Of a DNA stretch of 64,000 nt, positions 58,501-64,000 are shown one piece after another. The translations under genes were made by a program, and so were the position numbers. The number at the start of each line of letters is the position of its first letter. The first letter of the stretch is position 1. This DNA comes from Hondaea fermentalgiana (Eukaryota > Sar > Bigyra > Thraustochytrida > Thraustochytriidae), in contig NPFB01000060.1 of the NCBI GenBank assembly GCA_014084085.1, forward strand, positions 31,275 to 95,274. The letters are read 5' to 3'. A model generated the notes under the pieces. The model was given only the letters and a program-made list of their open reading frames with translations, was not told where the DNA came from and ran no database searches.

Positions 58501-61025
58501 ATGCACCAAAGCAGGATGGCAGTTCCAGATTCGCTGCCGGCTGCGTACTCGCGAAGCTTGCTCGAATCGTTGTGGATCTTGGGTCGGGGCGAAGCCAGCT
58601 GCAGCGAGCCAGAAGGCCCTAGCTCCGCAGAGTCGCCTGTCGCACCCGAGTTTGCGACACTGCCAGTATCCATATCGTCGAGCATGACTATGACGCGATC
58701 TCGCACAGCCAGAACTTGAAGAGCTGCCTGCGCATGGAAGACAGTCGAGGTAAGAAGATCCCCTTGAAAGACTGGTTCTGGCGGCGGAGAAACAGGAAGC
58801 GACGGGACGGCGGCCTCGTTTCGCGGGCCGGAAATGTCGGGCGACGGCGTACGCGTGCTCGAAATATCGGAAGAGATCAAGCTAGAGTGTTCTGTCGGTG
58901 GTGAAAGCACATGTTCAGAGTCTGTGCGCTCGACAAGACAAGTAAAAAGGCGGTACTGACTTTTGCGGCGGCGACCGGCGCTACCCCGCATACTGCCTCG
59001 GCGTCGCTTTGCATCCTGCTGTTGGCTACTGGTCGCAGAGACGCTCTCTTCGAGAGCAACGGCAAACCCTTCGCTACTCGAAGAGATGCCGACAAGACGC
59101 GCGCTCGACTCACAGCAAAAAAGAAGTACCATGGACTCGCACGCCTCATTTTTGACGAGACCGCATCCATGAATCTCATTGTCGCCGAGGACAGCAACAG
59201 AGTGATTTGCAGCGGCGGAGATGTGTGAAATGACCTGGTCACTCGAAAACTCTACAGGGTTTGGAACAGCGCAGATGGACCGGTGTCCGACGCCCAACTG
59301 ACCATACTGATTGCGTCCGCAAGCAAAAAGTGTCTTGCCGTCTTGCGCGAGAAAAAGGCTGTGCGCGTCTCCGGCAGCAAGCTGGCGCGTGGGTTGTCCG
59401 AGATCGACGACAAGCAGTCTGTCGAGCGCGCTCGCTGAGGCTCGACCGCACTGACCGTACATGTTGTCACCCATGGCATAGACGAGCCCGTCGCTTGTTC
59501 GCACGAGCACGTGGCCCGTGCTGCAGGCGACTTCACTCACACGTACGTTAGTCGGCAGCGATTGAAAGAGGGCGTGTTCCCGCAGCAAGGCGGTGGCACC
59601 CTCGAAGTTTTTTCTCTTGACAACATCTTTGGCGTCGGCGATATCCTCCTCTTGTTGATGTCCTGGAACGCTCGAGGCGGAAGCTGGCTCTTGCGTTGGC
59701 GAGGGGAGCATTGACACCTTGTCGCCAGAGTCGCTTGAATCTCCGCGCAGGAAAAAGACGTCCGAGTCGTCCACGGGCAAAATGTGGCGAAGCACTGGAG
59801 CATCGATGCGCCACATGCCAATGGCGTGAGAGGGAATGCGGACTTCGCGTTCATCGTCGTCGTCGACATCAAAGTCGTCATCGTCGGCGCCCTGGCCGTC
59901 TCCGGCTTCGCCGGACTCTGCTTCTCCGTCTGTGGACGCATCCATTGCACCATGGGCTCCTCGCCAGCGAAAGGAGATGGCTTTGCGGCGGCGCATTGGC
60001 TCTTCAGAATGACCCAAGAGCGCTCGCTCATCGCGAGCGGCCTGCGCCGCAGTCTTGTCGAGAACCTCGAGAAGCAGAGGCTTGAAACCTTGCGTCAGAT
60101 CCTCGTCAGCAAAAAGTCGGCTTGCCACCTGAAGGAGATGGTAGACGGAAGCCCTTCCCACCGCGAGGATGCACAGTGCCTCGAGTGCTTCAGTTTGCGT
60201 GTGGTCTTCATCAAAGGTCTCAAGCAAGAAATCCATAGTCTCATCAAGCGTGTCACTGCGCAGCGCAGCAATGCCCAAACTTTGCAGATCGCGGAGAAGC
60301 ATTTCGCGCAATTCGCGGACAACCGGAGCGGACACTTCACGGCCCAATGTTTGCAGCGCCACGAGCGCTGACGTGCAGAGAGAGCTGATGATCTTCAGCG
60401 AAAGGTCCTCGCTGCTCGCGGCGTCGCTAAGCTTGCGCGATTTGGCGGCAATCATGGCATCCCCGCCGTGCACTGCTCCAGACCCCAAAGCGGACGTTGC
60501 GGTCTGCACTGCGACAGGCGATGCGTCTGCGGCCGAAAAGAAGGCATCGGTGGTGCCGGGCCGGTTCTTGCGCTCGAGAAGCACAATTCTGACGTGTTCA
60601 AGGACAATGAGGCGACGGCGAAAGAGTAGAGCCGCGTACAGGTAAGGTACTACACTTTCCTCGCGGCCAGAGAGACGCGCCATGGATTCCGAAAAGAGAG
60701 CCTCTTGCTCAGCACGAACATGGGCTTTAACAGGCTCGTCGACCTGATCATCTTCCTGGGTCGGCACAGCGTCTTCGCTGCCATCTGCGAGCTCGGTCTC
60801 GCCGACGAGGGTTCCTTCGTTGGCCTCTTGTGCCGCGAGCGCAAGCTCGCTTCCTGGGACGTGAAGGCGACCAAAGTTCGCGTCAACGAGCGCAAGAGCA
60901 TCCTCATTGAGGAGAGCGCTCTCTGGCACCTCGAGAGCGCGAATGAGGTCGAGAAGCGGCTCGCTCAAGATGTAGTCCGGACTTGCAGCGTCACCTCCCG
61001 CTGCGCTCGACATCGATGCTCCCAT
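43590..61025 (-). CDS. Giant HERC1-like HECT E3 ubiquitin ligase (5,811 aa)
   Basis: A single uninterrupted 17.4-kb frame encoding a HECT-type E3 with RCC1 propellers. Domains, approximate residues: RCC1-like repeats 490-640; SPRY-like 1490-1665; RCC1 propeller 1775-2260 (LYGWGFNQYGQLGLGH and similar); RanBP2-type zinc finger 2795-2824 (WTCKICQYRN...CDMC); LamG/concanavalin-like 2980-3120; two UBA-like 3155-3252; SH3 3620-3677 (FDFEPQRPGDLSIKKDD); VPS62-like 3860-4010; PDZ-like 4430-4508; SPRY 4703-4862; UBA 5028-5068; HECT 5445-5792. The catalytic cysteine is C5751 in PTAHTCFFSLDLP (codon 43773-43775). The tail IDMDETTVARN resembles HERC1, then ends in eight Asp and Leu. Long linkers are low-complexity (Ser, Gln). 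It transfers ubiquitin, probably in the cytosol at membranes. Start: first ATG, MGASMSSAAGG. E3 function is secure; substrates are unknown. Confidence 0.93.
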   Translation of the reverse strand: MGASMSSAAGGDAASPDYILSEPLLDLIRALEVPESALLNEDALALVDANFGRLHVPGSELALAAQEANEGTLVGETELADGSEDAVPTQEDDQVDEPVKAHVRAEQEALFSESMARLSGREESVVPYLYAALLFRRRLIVLEHVRIVLLERKNRPGTTDAFFSAADASPVAVQTATSALGSGAVHGGDAMIAAKSRKLSDAASSEDLSLKIISSLCTSALVALQTLGREVSAPVVRELREMLLRDLQSLGIAALRSDTLDETMDFLLETFDEDHTQTEALEALCILAVGRASVYHLLQVASRLFADEDLTQGFKPLLLEVLDKTAAQAARDERALLGHSEEPMRRRKAISFRWRGAHGAMDASTDGEAESGEAGDGQGADDDDFDVDDDDEREVRIPSHAIGMWRIDAPVLRHILPVDDSDVFFLRGDSSDSGDKVSMLPSPTQEPASASSVPGHQQEEDIADAKDVVKRKNFEGATALLREHALFQSLPTNVRVSEVACSTGHVLVRTSDGLVYAMGDNMYGQCGRASASALDRLLVVDLGQPTRQLAAGDAHSLFLAQDGKTLFACGRNQYGQLGVGHRSICAVPNPVEFSSDQVISHISAAANHSVAVLGDNEIHGCGLVKNEACESMVLLFCCESSARLVGISSSSEGFAVALEESVSATSSQQQDAKRRRGSMRGSAGRRRKSQYRLFTCLVERTDSEHVLSPPTEHSSLISSDISSTRTPSPDISGPRNEAAVPSLPVSPPPEPVFQGDLLTSTVFHAQAALQVLAVRDRVIVMLDDMDTGSVANSGATGDSAELGPSGSLQLASPRPKIHNDSSKLREYAAGSESGTAILLWCIQRFPLGGAGVKFEIARILLALLERLESHPALMISALRVLQRHCFISSPIQDDEQVTMRDMKQLLFALARGPDGDVKEEAIRAIGNGFAFLSPSATELATFMSTITNMTYLSKFATLRFWSELLVQDQQGTAMILIERLIDLASRGTSRAEVLNLLLAMQRSLLLCDKVEVDVINRYATALSKASVNIIEEVCAAHASPIEREEALAKSILKSLTWPCVVILHHPSIEIKSSVPYIVELIQAIDRVCTPHDFHVRTWLADLAWSAVLLVIAKECKGAGARLSPRLGGAASIDAFTDPAAAAAADTANGATLTPRELGAADGSGLLGLRQMSIQSNLGVPAFDGDHENEEDDETEAEGEINMSLFNSGFVQSAELELRLAKLQAIVNDTDHEIMAKISKMNKMKFRNKPGAEKVWEALRAVYAAIVIFDEDNTKTEAMQTAMKVLRWINQTKQALHDVDYSMLGEHVVARVSFLLEMKLISDHSLFQFVQQFAPEQLERYYSVLEQQKASFEQEVVGLQVFCRLLGSLEQSCDLRRHVIFAFVEFAREAKVTTVTRTLVADAVRAMIRTRNLTGDRNPTLTTAILDACVATGQLGHLEMVQWIIECVSLEAAAASVHGLPPIVEPMLGRDAQSLLRLPSPEGLPQSLGMQWSREHKHSGLRLSKNGLCFHLPVESTADACQTAATIRLSHGLYAGKYYFELACTPGQTCPESAMLYAIGLVPLDFCEWDSFSSILCATLSHEQRIGLFVDMDAALCMIFRHSDHFYNHATSELILDRDRLISKSKIRSKVRPLCPAVSVLSAGTTSLLKHVIVESEDVRFSMNNDVKAPMLLRTVHSSAALSAAAEGGEAASASGGPPPLLAAVPSSGTEDLPRAEVLHRRSASQSQQLLGGRSGQSRSRQSEQQQDEEDSGPVSSNPEQNADDDVVQEKPRLKFAGPLNPKLGEETELLVCGQNTYGELGVGDTKPHKDIMSSEVIKHLFPVQVVAGNEITGVLTTQGEVYVWGYNKNGACSKPPLPSQTTGAASTMPGTPSYGVPPPDETGSLWPGRGAGSLRNMGHSNRSAATNVMGGSGGPGAAGFASTSEPLSGAGQGVMSAPQPGAAATSIPRQNESLRVSLPRRIAIPSFVTRLCCSNGSEHILAITSSGHLYGWGFNQYGQLGLGHKYEKIYAPCRVEGALRDKRVTLAATSYSHSLILTSDGTIYAFGLNTRGQLGIGSTADMWTLPQRLNHLADLGRASSMACGVEHSAVVMEDGSLYTFGRNDFGQLGIDDPAKHLSALPIQVEDGLSKLRSLHCEAVACGYYFTVVIADGTLHAFGINDFGQLGLGHNYEVFAPVPVLWDSGDDRFVSVTCGTGHSLAATTYGRIIAWGRNKDGGLGNGSTVDLPFPVEICNRGEFSLSLRDQRPLHLAAGFHHTCILVGQRQKSSGVATAASESAQADFGPTTTRVGLGVASGMDALWHGRASRAAALTLRHVLRMEGLIPDAGIQCALDWLLRLVRATAGELSVLRRHRRKATPTSAASMHTGSTPVEERRDEAITSWIKHLRASRVPSQTLYMNFVLQLLLDVIKQSAAARDFVTRHRRWAVDTLFGIAFTVGAPVRSGLAFDILSYLLPCVPIQRVSPAFSLRQLLLFIGQGQDMAISAQLVALLRSLMQFKQNGWNMCINRALLHSLAMQIPRLPEDVEDLSVFEDNRERVWTMMGALQVLGASEEVLHNGASVSVAASEVDGQFGFLDWYRPMGGSPEIARVSLFQSGTKSTLVVQKHSELIPRPKIEVPVDSLLRPERLLALLVALVQQNVNLAGGSPTLENLRAACLHEIAKARASQVVDLLLRDNPKMVQLFVSNGHLQAVTSLLAAPRGRFDDVPLRTLHARFLQLELHRRKLDDGDVPPVPGIPHDADASVRDDLVAGSASAATAMVSEDQTQSMASKSAASIEHSDSDSAHTNTIVDGAAQTWTCKICQYRNPITSRMCDMCFARMSHNSTMAQKGLGLDVRTSHDPKPPAASSGALAEKEVPEDTDPAMDANTDIPSTPLMLSRNLSSASMRGAPDAVVSAEADKLACNWNFEGGLLPENKRARVRLIREREKKSTETPNEDDTSSGEGEGATGASSQTASGAKVRDAPDMVGETQRDGDFFHVPRDCYLLFEHSFGGNGSEGVVYLNQYSLILDVRVPEKSMATSDFMALLQTNLNNDSLADWYIKSNGSIGCIEYSKAGMIKPGVWTRVVMTANLTQGEICFYVNGSREVVLQHQGPSQQILILEDDRWAIDSSFCIFRDMDQTKDAPAMDIARLQLRSYVMSPSEVANVGAHSAQDGIPMPDPLKLAERLSSDLKLPTAWCVRALEATEYQLPRARNWLRANEQALIARTVAEARMLTALGYSRKMCAHAICTTSSLSDAIHWLLENEDVSEHDLSSTRIINECCKDDADGMTNADILAINLAEDDQDAHNRTYEIYTSTLAQVAVSTGVGTPGVGDSSQSLDQRGADAGGGLAQDPRKNRNSNRLSLPPLGCGVRQVNAEIWETARQLFVSHARQATVSILENSLMVQSEATGSMNAVDSLRGSSAARANLVEDMQEKLLAMDGSGRNFLRNYIRAFPDSIRKDIRSGTISQEVDRGDPIQVLRRKLLLVFGEEVARASGPSFGSGKAILADDEVEWSTALAAWMNVGQSLGRGGPKLVNSLHDLKPGMRVWWIGDQDSSAEERGRLIHDGIVQQVGLRGQGTSPASTVESVAQSAPSGANPSQVAAADGDAKVGETEEKQTSASSRDQGRLASHPDEFQQLARVLFDFEPQRPGDLSIKKDDTVVVLGATKSGWGRAKDLKTGAVGLIPLNFVDAIGGQDAEAIARQQQQSQSQSHLQSQAKTQTQTASHSVRNGGSSAQLGNDGKEGEEASIVEYEAIVAEEGTLGEQLRRFARAGDLLLEAPPSSSSDERIVKALRIRAEEEMWRGSVLRSLAEDVLHELVLLARGPWQFLPGGLQAGPSYTLTTIWDDKKTRVEEQTEPLTKRKKNVTVERGPTVRIWRPFADAGFSILGDVATAANGSSDTDAPPPVTVVSDDDGMGGKTMTANGLPLLVAPARFRLIWQNIDTEDDAPVSLWQPVAPEGYVALGCVAVRGHSQREPDPKMEDLQQLRCVHRSCVQLSTLQHGLWSYRPEKLNKQGGPDSVRLGGDSHRAGDASGIGESNRGANSARDGENDDSSSRRRTLRGSIASGTGSASGSSIPGSILPGKRSNTSSSDASPSRGSGRAGIAQRPVGVSIWEIDNSSRTFVPVLAKEDQGLFLRHAGGNSTGGARTLRSNGSSDSVLSEGSAALAAKGRSREKSKLMSLSRVDAATIEARLCMESKKKSSEEETNNHMLHGLELTTKFSVANMTSSAAGTGPGLAPRRSPPAIVKMEEELRPYHLGLASTTNSNHGSSELLLWILQLFSEFDSNEKNGMGAWSRRVFSPQLVHALLRFSRTATPTVRIKAIRMLAMVIRRTPADSLRGKLGKELLELRVQMESLYKRQAQKPKDGLMDEMPLFSSLLCALAEVFVSVSLTQRKLEQGSMPSSAGFLPSSRGQAEGMLDAPGKGNVEGPAGEIAEGGGQSVPKAKPKYFTVEFDASLGIEILSNKDILLVHHVKENGAAQSFGVEPGDIFWELKGRRISEFDRHEMWSTIKQTRPLRVTFLRDSSVKSAATRDASLERTLSSSSDSSKANGLDASSSSHRKDLADDPLASKENWFQQLSELAAIMDALVHRDRVRMPSEFLMAEDTFLKLVMSSNTAIVESTHPFSSKRIKGEVTLPGAEALVVRFDRRCSTAFGKTLVLTCDAQMPNKQVRRNLHVEAMQGCFGGSLVHVPSSTMHYEFPVPQTMDWSFYRTPDFKAPEIRVTNQGRTATLRKDKMWQTVFTTTGFSSGVNSWEVRVDRTGPSANIFFGVAMKSAKVANYLGSDDKGWGWIGCMACWHGGRKVRHRFGKRLKVGDIVRVTLDIPRRCMSLAVNGDDWGVAFNRLPLPSTILQQGNELVPTFSFYNKDDQITLLSGSNPMDVETASILHQLRSSFEQQHATARIVSRQNANGSGGSDSSSTSSSRRSSRRGSSRSRTTTTSSSQVNSSRRSSSSRPRVSRRRRWGDAETEQGAGGVHLSTSESETSRLQGRGSSSEQQQDGGQEGESHQWQQGGDGATGATSTATTTAATAATTGTATSSSSSSEDQAVVLSALGYPVEWCVQALNATNQDMNRAAEYLLTHSDRMAEESKQEAERRAAEAVEQVLAEEEGWLHHVNNILDLDQVGDQSAAGVGSEDDEDGASATAAAAVAALQSAASNRIVQREYTISSAGVNEEEGQSPGLLGSGSSAQEGGGGGLSSSLPSTSSVSSSLSSSRRTFGESKKRGSTSTAKEWGYRMTISPLYSRETTKRIATEPRNAARLELFHRMFAPLTLEHDCELVRLVNAVCSKRGEDPLTLSPNDLEPTQEELMHYKILEDVPLLTLQLRFLLLRNFNRRLAHVLPLVDLSCAAHESALAASLRNVRGVVMSSVKKALFERVLTDSHSGDDHWMQQNKVPTVTLDRNKAAQFLKSGRVDLKGTRTVFGQLFSQLHGNGSEEKSERNPLLAPTPAVQDASLLRNSHRAWYTILAGERADDYGGPYRDVFNQACQELLTPALPLFVPCPNQVANEGECRGKWLPAASATSHVALRMFEFVGKLMGIAMRTKNPFVLDMPGFVWKQLCSDSVTLEDVRAFDLGFYKLVKAVREVEDEEEMSRLDLKFTMKGSDGRVVELVPGGNATPVTLKRRGDFERALLRARLHELDRPCAAIARGLATQVPRNLLSIFAAQELELMVCGPPEVDIDILKANSIYGDGVTEATPSIQLFWQVLHEFSQEDRQRYLRFVWGRSRLPSSSQDWDRKHKISKLSVRGSTPADQMLPTAHTCFFSLDLPMYTSKEKCAEKLLYAVTHCIAIDMDETTVARNAADIQSSGHNRLDDDDDDDDL

Positions 61026-61932
61026 GATGGATGTCTTTGGAAATTAAAAAGCACGGCCCGTGTTCTGGTGTCCTAGTGGACGCGAGATTGTAGAAGGTAG
61101 TGGTGCCCAGCCACCCACCCCAACAAAAAAGTGATGACGCGGTGCGACCGTGGATCGTTCGAGGACGTGAGGCGGTCAGGGCTCTGGGCCGCAGTAGTGT
61201 ATTTTCTTGCCCAGGGTCTTTGTATACAGGCCTCAAACACGAGGGGAGCTACTAGGGGCTGCGCGTTTCGGCAGGCAGGCAGGCAGACAGGCAGGCTCGC
61301 ACTCTCTACACACCTTCCGCCACCGCCGGGGCAGTACGCGCGGGAGCCGCGTCGTCGCGGTTGCAGGTTCTGGAGCCAATGCCTGCCTGTTTTCCCTCGG
61401 CTCCGAAGTCGTCGTCAGTACGCTGTCCGTGCGTGCTGCGCGCGATGGTAACCGAGAGGCGCGGCTGAGGCCTCGGGCCGCAGCTGCGTCCGGGCCGAGC
61501 GCTTCGCGCCGCGCAAGAGTGATTGTCTAATCGTGGTCTGGCGATGAGCGAGAGAAAAGATAGAAGTAGCAGGATTCGTAGGACTCGAGCAATCTTCCGT
61601 ACAATTCACGGAAGATTGAGTATATCCTTTAGGACAGCTTAGGTGAGTCCCGGGTTCGGGCTTGGGCTCGTTCGGGCTGGCGCCACTGCCATCAAGATGG
61701 TCGGTCGTCGAGATGACTGGCTGTCCGGCTATGGGAATCCTACGTTTGGAGGGAAATATAGTCGGAGGTTCGGGATATTTTTCATGCAATCTATCCAGAT
61801 ACCCACCTTGCATCTTCTTCTCAGTAGCGAATTGGGTCAAATCGTTTCAACAGCCTGCAACCTAGATTTAAAATTATCTTCTCTCTTCTCGGGCGAGAAA
61901 CTCAAAACTCAAAACGAGCGGGATGCTCAACC
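61026..61932. other. Promoter region of the giant E3, no gene seen
   Basis: A 900-bp interval between two minus-strand genes. It has a GGCAGGCAGGCAGACAGGCAG run near 61270-61292 and a short inverted repeat near 61585-61617 (CAATCTTCCGTAC...ACGGAAGATTG) that could form a stem-loop. No frame looks coding. Confidence 0.6.
61585..61617. repeat. Short perfect inverted repeat
   Basis: CAATCTTCCGT at about 61589 is followed after about 10 bases by its reverse complement ACGGAAGATTG. It lies in the interval downstream of the MYND/hydroxylase gene and upstream of the giant E3. It could be an RNA hairpin or a palindromic protein site. Confidence 0.75.
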
Positions 61933-63417
61933 CTACATGATATGATTCTTGAATTGGGCATGGCACTCGGAGCAACGTAAGCTCAACTGTGGAGGCGAGG
62001 CGTGAAGAGCAGCAACATCGAGAATTTTGTCAGGACAAAAGCAATTCGTACAGCCAAAGACTAGGGCTTGTTGCGCGATACCAAAAGGCTCGTGCTCAGC
62101 GTCTGGCTGCACGGGGGGCACAGAACGTGCCAACTGCAGCATAGCAGAAGCTTTGGTTGTTGTCTCCAGGGCGAGGTCACGCAAATCAGCTGGTAGATCT
62201 GGATGCCAAAAGCGAATAAGTAAAATAATGCGTTCTTCCCCCGTGTTGTTGACCACCTCGTGCTCAAAGGAGTCGTCAAAGAAGAGGAGCTTTCCTGCCG
62301 ACCAAGTTTGCCAAGACGCTCCGACGCGAATGGCGCAGCGACCGGTTTTACCACCCTCCCCGTCCGCAACAAAGGTCTCGGTCGAAGCAGAAGGTACAAC
62401 GAGTCCCAGATGTGCAGTGAGTCTCGTGTTGGTGGATGCGCAGTGCGGAATAATGGCGGAATTGCCATCGAGGCGGCTGAAAATAATCTCGCCTGCGCCC
62501 TTGTTGGCGAGGTCGATAGCATCTGGAACGAGGCGCTCGAGCAGCGCGCAGGTCTTGGGTGCGGCGTCAGGCTGCGCTCCAGATCCGAAAAGGACCCACT
62601 CGGACCACTGTCCATGATCAAGTGCCTGTGCGTCCTCATTGCCCGACTCGCGATACTCACTGCCTACGTCCGGCCATGCAGGTTTCCGCTTTAGTAGACT
62701 TGCAAGCTCGGCTGAGATTGTTTCGACAGCATCTTCGAGCGTTTGTGTCCAGGGAAACTCGCTGGCATCCCAAAATGCGCTCGCGCGAAGATCAGGCATG
62801 CAGACACCAGGCCGTTGCAGCGGATTGGTCCAGTTTAGCCCACGCGTTTTGGCATGGATGGACTCGCGAGCCACGCGAGCGGCGCCTTCGAGGTCTCGCG
62901 CGCGCTCAAAGTTGAGAGCGCGCTCTACAAAAGCCTCGCGTGCAGAGATTGGGTCTGCTTTACACGCAGATGCAAGAATGAGTTCCGATGTCTCGAGCAT
63001 TTTGCTGCGCACATCGTCGGGGACGTCGACGCTCGCTCCGTCAGAGTGCAAGAGTCCTACAAAGGTCGCGCGATGCATGAACCACGTTCCACTTTCCCGA
63101 AGATCGCTGGAGTCCATAAGTGACTCTGAAAACATTTCGACTGCTCTTTCCATGCCCTCATGACTCGGCGATGCCGAGTATACGCTCTTGTACCAGAGCA
63201 CGGCGGCGTCCATCCATGCCTTGGCCGCCCGTTTTCGCCGCTTTCCAATCGCGATGCAAGCCACCTTATGCGTCGGGTACGCCTTGACCTGGCACTCGCG
63301 AGCGCAGTACCACTGCAGGCCGCAGCGTCCGCACCTCAGCTTGGGGCTCTCGCGCTCGCACCCGGCGCACTTGTCCGAGGTCGAGGCGAGCAAGGCCTCT
63401 TCTGCGGCCACGGCCAT
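61933..63417 (-). CDS. MYND zinc finger fused to aspartyl/asparaginyl beta-hydroxylase domain
   Basis: A 494-residue protein. The MYND finger at 17-54 has all eight ligands: C17, C20, C29, C32, C38, C42, H50, C54. A helical middle (60-195) follows. Residues about 200-410 form an Asp/Asn beta-hydroxylase domain of the 2-oxoglutarate/Fe(II) oxygenase superfamily. Predicted iron ligands are H325 (IIPHCASTNTRLTAHLGL) and H386 (FDDSFEHEV), with R396 for 2-oxoglutarate. The C-terminus holds another possible metal site (C456, C459, C461, C482, C485, H486). There is no signal peptide or membrane helix, unlike ER-resident animal AspH, so it is probably cytosolic or nuclear with a protein target bound through MYND. 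The start at 63417 is the first real ATG. It is divergent from the sulfurtransferase gene. Confidence 0.88.
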   Translation of the reverse strand: MAVAAEEALLASTSDKCAGCERESPKLRCGRCGLQWYCARECQVKAYPTHKVACIAIGKRRKRAAKAWMDAAVLWYKSVYSASPSHEGMERAVEMFSESLMDSSDLRESGTWFMHRATFVGLLHSDGASVDVPDDVRSKMLETSELILASACKADPISAREAFVERALNFERARDLEGAARVARESIHAKTRGLNWTNPLQRPGVCMPDLRASAFWDASEFPWTQTLEDAVETISAELASLLKRKPAWPDVGSEYRESGNEDAQALDHGQWSEWVLFGSGAQPDAAPKTCALLERLVPDAIDLANKGAGEIIFSRLDGNSAIIPHCASTNTRLTAHLGLVVPSASTETFVADGEGGKTGRCAIRVGASWQTWSAGKLLFFDDSFEHEVVNNTGEERIILLIRFWHPDLPADLRDLALETTTKASAMLQLARSVPPVQPDAEHEPFGIAQQALVFGCTNCFCPDKILDVAALHASPPQLSLRCSECHAQFKNHIM

Positions 63418-63740
63418 CGTTGATGGGTCCTTCCTTGCCTTGCTCGCCCGCTCGGCCGGACGAGGCTTTTGCCGGCCTCCTCGCTGCTGCACACGTGAGC
63501 GCGGCTGCTCCGGGCCTGAGAGTTGCGGCCTCTCCCGCCGCGGCGCCCGGCTTTTGGCCGCGGCACGGCCCGGAGTTTTATGCTTCCACGAGCTAGGCCC
63601 GGGTCCTTTGCCCGGGTATTGACGCTCGCCATGGTCGCTTGTCGCAACAGCGAAGGCAAAACAGCAACGAGAGCGAACGAGAGCGAGAGCGCCGAAAGAT
63701 ACGAGCACGTGTTCGTTTCCCGGACGAGCTTTGAGGAGAG
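63418..63740. promoter_or_regulatory. Shared divergent promoter region
   Basis: A 323-bp interval between the start codons of the hydroxylase fusion (-) and the sulfurtransferase (+). It has a GAGCGAACGAGAGCGAGAGC purine-rich patch near 63670-63690 and no obvious TATA box. Regulatory role inferred from position. Confidence 0.45.
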
Positions 63741-64000
63741 ATGCTGCGCAACGTGGTGCGAGCGCCGTGGCTGCGGCAGGCCCTGGCAGAGGTCCAGGTC
63801 GTGGACGCCTCTTGGCACATGCCGGCGGCCCAGCGCAACCCTCGCGCCGAGTTCGAAAAGGCGCGCATTCCCGGCGCGAGCTTTTTCGACCTCGACGCCT
63901 GCGTCGACGAGTCCACTGACCTGCCGCACATGATGCCTGACGCCGGCAAGTTTCAAGAGTACATGGCAGGCCTGGGCGTGACGCACGACAAACCCATTGT
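63741..64000 (+). CDS. Rhodanese / 3-mercaptopyruvate sulfurtransferase, 5' part
   Basis: The first 86 codons of a gene cut by the right edge. It starts MLRNVVRAPWLRQALAEVQ and continues with VVDASWHMPAAQRNPRAEFE, ARIPGASFFDLDACVDES and DLPHMMPDAGKFQEYMAGLG. These are hallmark segments of the N-terminal domain of thiosulfate/3-mercaptopyruvate sulfurtransferases (the catalytic cysteine is in the second domain, beyond the window). The family moves sulfane sulfur to cyanide, thioredoxin or thiols. The first 15 residues are basic and amphipathic and could be a weak mitochondrial signal, but they overlap the usual first helix. The gene makes sulfane sulfur that ETHE1, 29 kb away, would oxidise; the distance means no operon-like link. 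Confidence 0.9.
   Translation, partial: MLRNVVRAPWLRQALAEVQVVDASWHMPAAQRNPRAEFEKARIPGASFFDLDACVDESTDLPHMMPDAGKFQEYMAGLGVTHDKPI

Noticed and set aside
63418..63708. N-terminal extension of the MYND/hydroxylase frame
   Set aside because: It starts at GTG; the sequence is Arg/Pro/Lys-rich without an ATG and is better read as the divergent promoter.
1..64000. CRISPR array, prophage or bacterial operon
   Set aside because: No spaced identical repeats with unique spacers, no phage genes, and gene content and splicing are eukaryotic.

Overview
This window is nuclear DNA from a GC-rich, intron-poor eukaryotic microbe. Nearly all genes are single open frames starting at ATG, including one of 5,811 codons. 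The genes are eukaryotic: a BARD1-like RING/BRCT protein, UVSSA, eIF3e, a kinesin, eL22, ETHE1 and a HERC1-like HECT ligase. The only convincing spliced gene, eL22, begins with an exon that is just the ATG codon. A stramenopile of the thraustochytrid (labyrinthulomycete) type fits the compact style and gene content best. That assignment is inference; no rRNA or organelle marker is present. One 100-N scaffold gap shows that this is a draft assembly.

Layout. 0.9-6.8 kb: BARD1-like RING/BRCT protein (+), then a divergent pair, a family-16 methyltransferase (-) and a cytosolic 5'-nucleotidase-type phosphoesterase (+). 8.1-15.4 kb: flavohemoglobin (+), a type II membrane protein with three six-cysteine repeats (-), a UVSSA-like repair factor (+) and an AAAP amino-acid transporter (-). 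16.6-27.5 kb: scaffold gap, eIF3e (+), kinesin (-) and a 1,787-residue TPR protein (-). 27.5-34.4 kb: a gene-poor stretch that ends in three tandem copies of an unrecognised small basic Ser/Arg-rich gene (-). 34.4-42.3 kb: ETHE1 (-), spliced eL22 (+) and two tandem old-yellow-enzyme reductases (+). 43.6-64 kb: the giant HERC1-like E3 (-), a MYND plus aspartyl-hydroxylase fusion (-), and the 5' end of a rhodanese / 3-mercaptopyruvate sulfurtransferase (+) cut by the window edge.

There is no operon logic. Functional links are loose: ETHE1 and the sulfurtransferase both act on sulfane sulfur, UVSSA and the BARD1-like protein belong to DNA repair, and flavohemoglobin plus the reductases suggest nitrosative/oxidative and electrophile detoxification. 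The two translation genes, eIF3e and eL22, share a CACTTGCGGCGGC-type upstream element that I did not see elsewhere in the window.

The strongest candidate for something undescribed is the tandem small-gene family at 30.9-33.7 kb. Its three copies differ mainly by silent changes in the minus-strand frame, so they are real proteins under purifying selection. Next come the three-repeat GCNTC membrane protein, the shared translation-gene promoter element and the domain architecture of the giant E3.
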